From Rallus limicola (taxonomy: Eukaryota; Chordata; Aves; Gruiformes; Rallidae), in the NCBI GenBank assembly GCA_022605955.1, contig JAKCOZ010000007.1:10235501-10299500 (forward strand): a stretch of DNA of 64,000 nt, read 5' to 3'. The translations under genes and the position numbers were made by a program. Below are positions 59,618 through 64,000 of the stretch, in pieces. Numbering within the stretch: the first letter of the stretch is position 1; each line of letters begins with the position of its first letter. The notes under the pieces are model-generated. The model was given only the letters and a program-made list of their open reading frames with translations. It did no database searches and was not told where the DNA came from.

Positions 59618-62142
59618 ATTTCCTAATTCATACTTAACCAGTGTCCCATCCTCTGATGGTCCCATCCAAGATTTTCTCTCCTTCTTCAGACTCCTGTCAG
59701 TCTCCTAATTCCCCAAATCCTGTCCCACATGGAGCAAAGCCAGGTTCCACAATAGCCAAGGCCTTTTTACAACCCATTTATTTTTCACTAGTAATATCTG
59801 GTCCTTTTTCACCACTGTTTCTTTAGTTCATCTGACCAGTTTCCTTCATATCGTCAGCCTCAGCGTCTCATCCAACCTCATCTCAAAATCTCACTTTCCT
59901 TTCATCTTTTTTTTATCTCTTCCCCTGCCATGGTTCACAGCCCCAACATGCTTCCACTGAAATTTGAATAATTTACCAACTAAAGTATTCTGACTGTGTA
60001 AGCATATGCATCTAGTACCACATCCTTGACATAAATGACTATATTGTCTAGGTCAAATACAGACCTTGCTTTTTTTCCCCTTTGGTAAGGAATGGTAAAT
60101 ACATTTAAGAATCAAACTACCCTTAAAGGGCAAAATTTTCCTCATTATTGAAAATGGCTGAAAATATCTGTGAAAGAGTTCAACAGGCGGAAGACATACA
60201 GAAAGGTAAAGACAATCCCTGGGGACTGAAGGTCATCATGAAGTTATCACCAAGCCACATACCTAGTTCTATAATGGGCTGTGCCAGGTAATATTACTAC
60301 CAACTGCTTGGATGACACACATTATTCTAACAGAACACCAGATCTTTTATTAGCTTTAATTACATTAAATTAATTCTCTAGTGTTTGACCCAGCTTTTAA
60401 TTTTATGAACAATATCCTGGAAGCCTAGGCAGCTAAACATTATTTTGGCACATCAAAGCAGGCTAAATTTTCCTTCCACACTGCAATGAGGCTGTTGACT
60501 CAGTGTCCTTAGCAGTGGTGGACACAGTTCTTCTGTAAATGACGGATGTTGAGTTTTCACTTCAGTTTTGGTTTCCATTACACATTTTTTCTCCCCTCTC
60601 CAGTTGCTAAGGTTTGTGTTGGGATTGCTGCTCACTAAATAAAACCTGTTCAAGACTAGGCAGGCCTAACAAAATTAAATAGACTTCCATAATTCACTGA
60701 GTTTGAAATCCAAATGAAGCTTCGCAGTAGTCCTTTGCATTAGTTGACTTTCATAATTAAAGTACTGAATATTTATAGTTGTTTAAAAGGACAACATCTT
60801 TTAATATTGTAGGAGGTGTTCTTATAGCTGCAATCTAAGCATGGAGGCAAGGTAAGGTTTGTAGAAAAAGATAATACCTTTTCCTAGACCAGAAGAAGAA
60901 CTTTTGTGCCCAAAAGCTGTTCTAATAAAAGACACTACCTTCCCCAGAAAGCCTTATTTCTCTTAAAATATACTAAGCAAAAGCCAGATTTTCAGTTAAG
61001 ACAGCAGTTTCTGTGCTCACAATGAGAAAAGCCAAGCATTTGCTACAGGTTCCCTGGCGAATTTGTGCACAGAAAAGTTAACTCCCGTGAACTGTTTGCC
61101 ACGCTGCATCCTGCTTTCATGCTTCAAAACCATCTTGCATAAAGACCTGCAAAATTTCCAGTCCCTATATGGAGGGATTATTAATCCAAAAATAACATCT
61201 CCCCGAGATTTCAACTCTTCGCATCACACTCATAGCTGAGACCTGAAAATGGAATTGATAGAATCTTTGTCGTCTGTTTAGGGAAATATCTAAAACATAC
61301 CACAGACCTATTTCATCTGACGGTCAAATTTATTCTCTCACCATTTTCCAAAACAGATATTTATATTTGTTTGTGTATGCACATATATATTCATATACAT
61401 GTTGATACTTGGTTTTTCTTCACCTCTCAGGCTAGTCTCAGCATTCTTTAAAATGACACATCCATTGACAGTCCCATAACCTGCTGTTCACAGTCATCAG
61501 GACAGATAGGTTTAAAAAATAATTACATCTCTGGACAGATTCTTTTCCCCTTAAGTGTAGTTTTCATTCATAAACAGAATTCCAGGTCTTTGTCAAAGGA
61601 AAAGGCACGAGACTTATGGATGACATAATGCTGCACAACCAGCAGAAAGACCCCTGAGGTTTTCTCCAGAAGTACTAAGAGTAAATTTGCACAAAACGGC
61701 TAAAAAAACCCCAGAGTCAAGTTCAAACATTACCACAGAATTCATGTCAGATGTTCTCTAGATTGGAAAGTATTTTGATAATTCAGGCATGGACTTATCA
61801 GTCAAATCAAGGCAGCCATAATTGCTGTCCTCAGGCATGCACACCATTTATCCTCTTGGAAGAAACAGCTGGGGGACTGGGCAGCTTTCTGTTTCCCACC
61901 CTCTGTAATCACATCTAGGCCATGTTTTTCTCTACCTCTCCCTCTGCATTACCTTCTTCACTTACTTAAATCAAATATGGAAAAAAATGAGAAAGCCTGT
62001 TCTTGTGTGACATACTATTCCATTTGTAGCTCAGATGGAGCTGGGTATTCCATTTAAGCTGAACATTCATGCTTTAGCCATGAGTCTATCATCTCATCAT
62101 TACACGGAGAGACATCAGTCTCAGATAAAGCTTCCTAACTCC

Positions 62143-62193
62143 TGTGCAGAGAAGCAGTTGCTGGGGGAAGTGGACATCAGCATCTGCACAGAG
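62143..62193. repeat. 51-bp dispersed repeat, copy 2
   Basis: The partner of 59212-59262, in the same orientation and 2.9 kb away. Both terminal heptamers are kept unchanged while the middle has diverged. Confidence 0.7.
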
Positions 62194-64000
62194 TTATTTT
62201 GCTATGAAGTCCAGTATCAAAATGGTCTTCATATTTTAGATAAAAATTGATAAATATCTCTTTTTAGATAGTGAGGAAATACTGATGGAGTCTAACTGAG
62301 TTAAATCAGGTGTAATGTGGAGTCCAGTTAGGCATGTGAACTCCCTGTAATACCACTGGCAATGTGGTAACCTGAAGAGTGTCTATCAAAATGTTAAGTT
62401 CGAAGACCTCCAAACTGTCCTCCTGACACAGGGTACAGAGCCAAGAAAAGAAAGCACCATGCTTCAGTTTCAGATTAGAAGAGCAGTAGGTTCCTTTTGC
62501 TTTCAGGTTATTAACACTGAAATGAACTGCCAGCATCAGTGCTGTCACCAGGCATCAAAAATGACATGAGCCAGTGTTCAACAAGAAACGAAAGCATGAG
62601 ACTGACATGGAAAAAGAAGATCAAAATAAAAAGGTGCTATTGTGTAGAAAAGAGAAAAATGAACCCCTGCATTTCTGATAGAATGACACATTATTTATAG
62701 ACTGGAATGGATCTGTTAACCTTAAATAAAAGGTTAGTGTTTTCACATTTCAGGGTTTGAGTCATGTTTTTTCACCACTGCCACTTCACCTGCAGAACTG
62801 AAAACTTTTTTTGGAAGAGGCAGTCAGCTAACTGGTGCAAGGAGTTGTTGGAGAATCACTTTTGTTGAAGCAATAGCAAAGCAGAGGGATCATTTTTCAT
62901 CGCCTGTCAGCTTTAGCCAGTTCATTATCTGCTGTGATAGCAGGAGAGCAACTTGCGCCTTCAGAGGTCACTAGTGCTGCTCGCTGAGCATGGACACATG
63001 GATGAGCTATTCCTACAGTTTAGATAACTGCGATGCAAAGTCACTGGGGAAAGGGAAACTAGGTTCTTCTGGAGCACCACGTCTTTCTGTGTCCAAATAG
63101 AAAAGGATAGTATTCATCTTTTTCTGTCGTGCTTCAGATAAACTTACAGTTCTTTAGTGAAGTTCTATATAGAACATTTTTAATGTACTTTCCCTGGTTT
63201 GCTTTTTTTTCCCCAGGTACAAAGGAATGTTAAAAAGTCTAACTCAATGTAGCAATCACATTTGAGGTGGATTAAAGACAGAAAGCGACCTGGAAGTCAA
63301 CCGTTTCCATAGCTCCTACTGGTTTTGTTTTAGGTTGAAGTTAATGCCTTTCATAAGCTATCTGACAAGTTGTATTGGACATTGTCATGTTCTTTATTTT
63401 TCTAGAGAATTATAATGCATGAAAAAAAAAACTAGTTAGCTAATGGTTTCACCACTAATAATTGAAGGTTATCTCAACAGTGCAGAGTGCAAGACGCACT
63501 GCACTGTATGCACAGCAATGACTGAGTCAGTGCAATTTTAAATAACCTGTCCGATGATGGCCAGCACCAGCTTACAAACAGCTGCAGGCATGTAAGAGGC
63601 AGAACTGGGCTGGTTTAAATACATGAACTGTTCCAATGCCTTTCAGTTCTGGCAAAACTTCTATGTGCTCACAGCATATGTCACAAAATACATGTGACAT
63701 TTCCCACAGAGGAAGTGGTCCGAATTCAGCCAAAGGGACAAAGGTGCCACGCAAAGAGCAGAAGAATCTTCAGGGTCATAATTTTCTGCTTTGTGGAGGA
63801 ACACCAGAGGAGGGGGGGGCAGTGGAACTTTTGCTCCTCCCCATTGTGCCAGCAGAGAAGAGTCTTCCTAGCACCCAGGCTTCATGGAGAATTTCTTCCT
63901 CTCCGGATGGGCAGAAAAGGCAGATTTTAACTCTTACCTAAAGCACAGCACGGCCCTTGCCCCGGGCTGTATGATCAGTCAGGAGTCAACCTTGAGAATC

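Larger units (their letters stand above)
58277..64000 (-). other. NOL4: NOL4 upstream intron, no exon supported
   Basis: No coding exon is supported. It contains a tandem 24-bp duplication (59570-59617) and a 51-bp dispersed repeat pair (59212 and 62143). Near the right edge GCTTTAG/GTAAGAG on the minus strand (about 63937) is a usable donor with a short frame before it, but the window ends before it can be judged. Confidence 0.55.

Noticed and set aside
1..64000. tRNA, rRNA, snRNA, CRISPR arrays, bacterial operons or phage genes
   Set aside because: I looked for A/B boxes, cloverleaf pairs, regularly spaced direct repeats and Shine-Dalgarno-linked frames and saw none. The sequence is an animal nuclear genome.

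Overview
The window looks like nuclear DNA of a bird. CR1 LINE copies of several ages carry the avian 3' signature (tandem ATTCTRTG octamers), and four LTR fragments of the TGTGGTGGTTTAACCCC...ACCAGGACA type common in bird genomes are present. The composition is AT-rich, coding sequence is very sparse and the introns are spliceosomal. No bacterial, phage or CRISPR feature is present. The LTR family makes a neoavian host plausible, but this is inference.

The only protein-coding gene I can support is the 3' end of NOL4 (nucleolar protein 4) on the minus strand. A penultimate exon lies at 53025-52845 and the terminal coding exon at 41163-40970. Together they give the last 124 residues with matching splice phases and consensus splice sites. 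A 3' UTR of about 1.8 kb runs to a poly(A) signal at 39202-39197. Inside the 11.7-kb intron between the two exons, 48814-48734 has the structure of an 81-nt in-frame (phase 1-1) cassette exon. It would insert 27 residues immediately before the PxDLS (CtBP-type) motif that opens the last exon. This is the most interesting signal in the window, although a pseudoexon cannot be excluded from sequence alone.

Layout: 1-39 kb is intergenic DNA downstream of NOL4. It holds an ancient antisense CR1/L3-like pol fragment (about 0.16-1.2 kb), LTR fragments (1.4-1.9, 5.2-5.8, 10.4-11.0 and 36.5-36.7 kb), a CR1 with decayed reverse transcriptase (11.6-13.2 kb), other CR1 fragments (3.1, 25.9 and 34.2-35.0 kb) and simple repeats. 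39.2-41.2 kb is the NOL4 3' UTR and last exon. 41.2-64 kb is NOL4 intronic sequence around the 52.8-kb exon. It contains CR1 copies (42.6/43.8, 45.0, 45.9 and 57.5-58.3 kb), a perfect 14-bp hairpin at 51.0 kb and a pair of 51-bp dispersed repeats at 59.2 and 62.1 kb.

Almost all other long open frames are consistent with chance. The longest (about 150 codons, at 36.3, 49.4 and 50.2 kb) show no recognisable family, and I do not call them genes. In mammals the NOL4 3' side faces ASXL3; no ASXL3 coding exon is visible here, so the left part is probably the NOL4-ASXL3 intergenic interval (inference).
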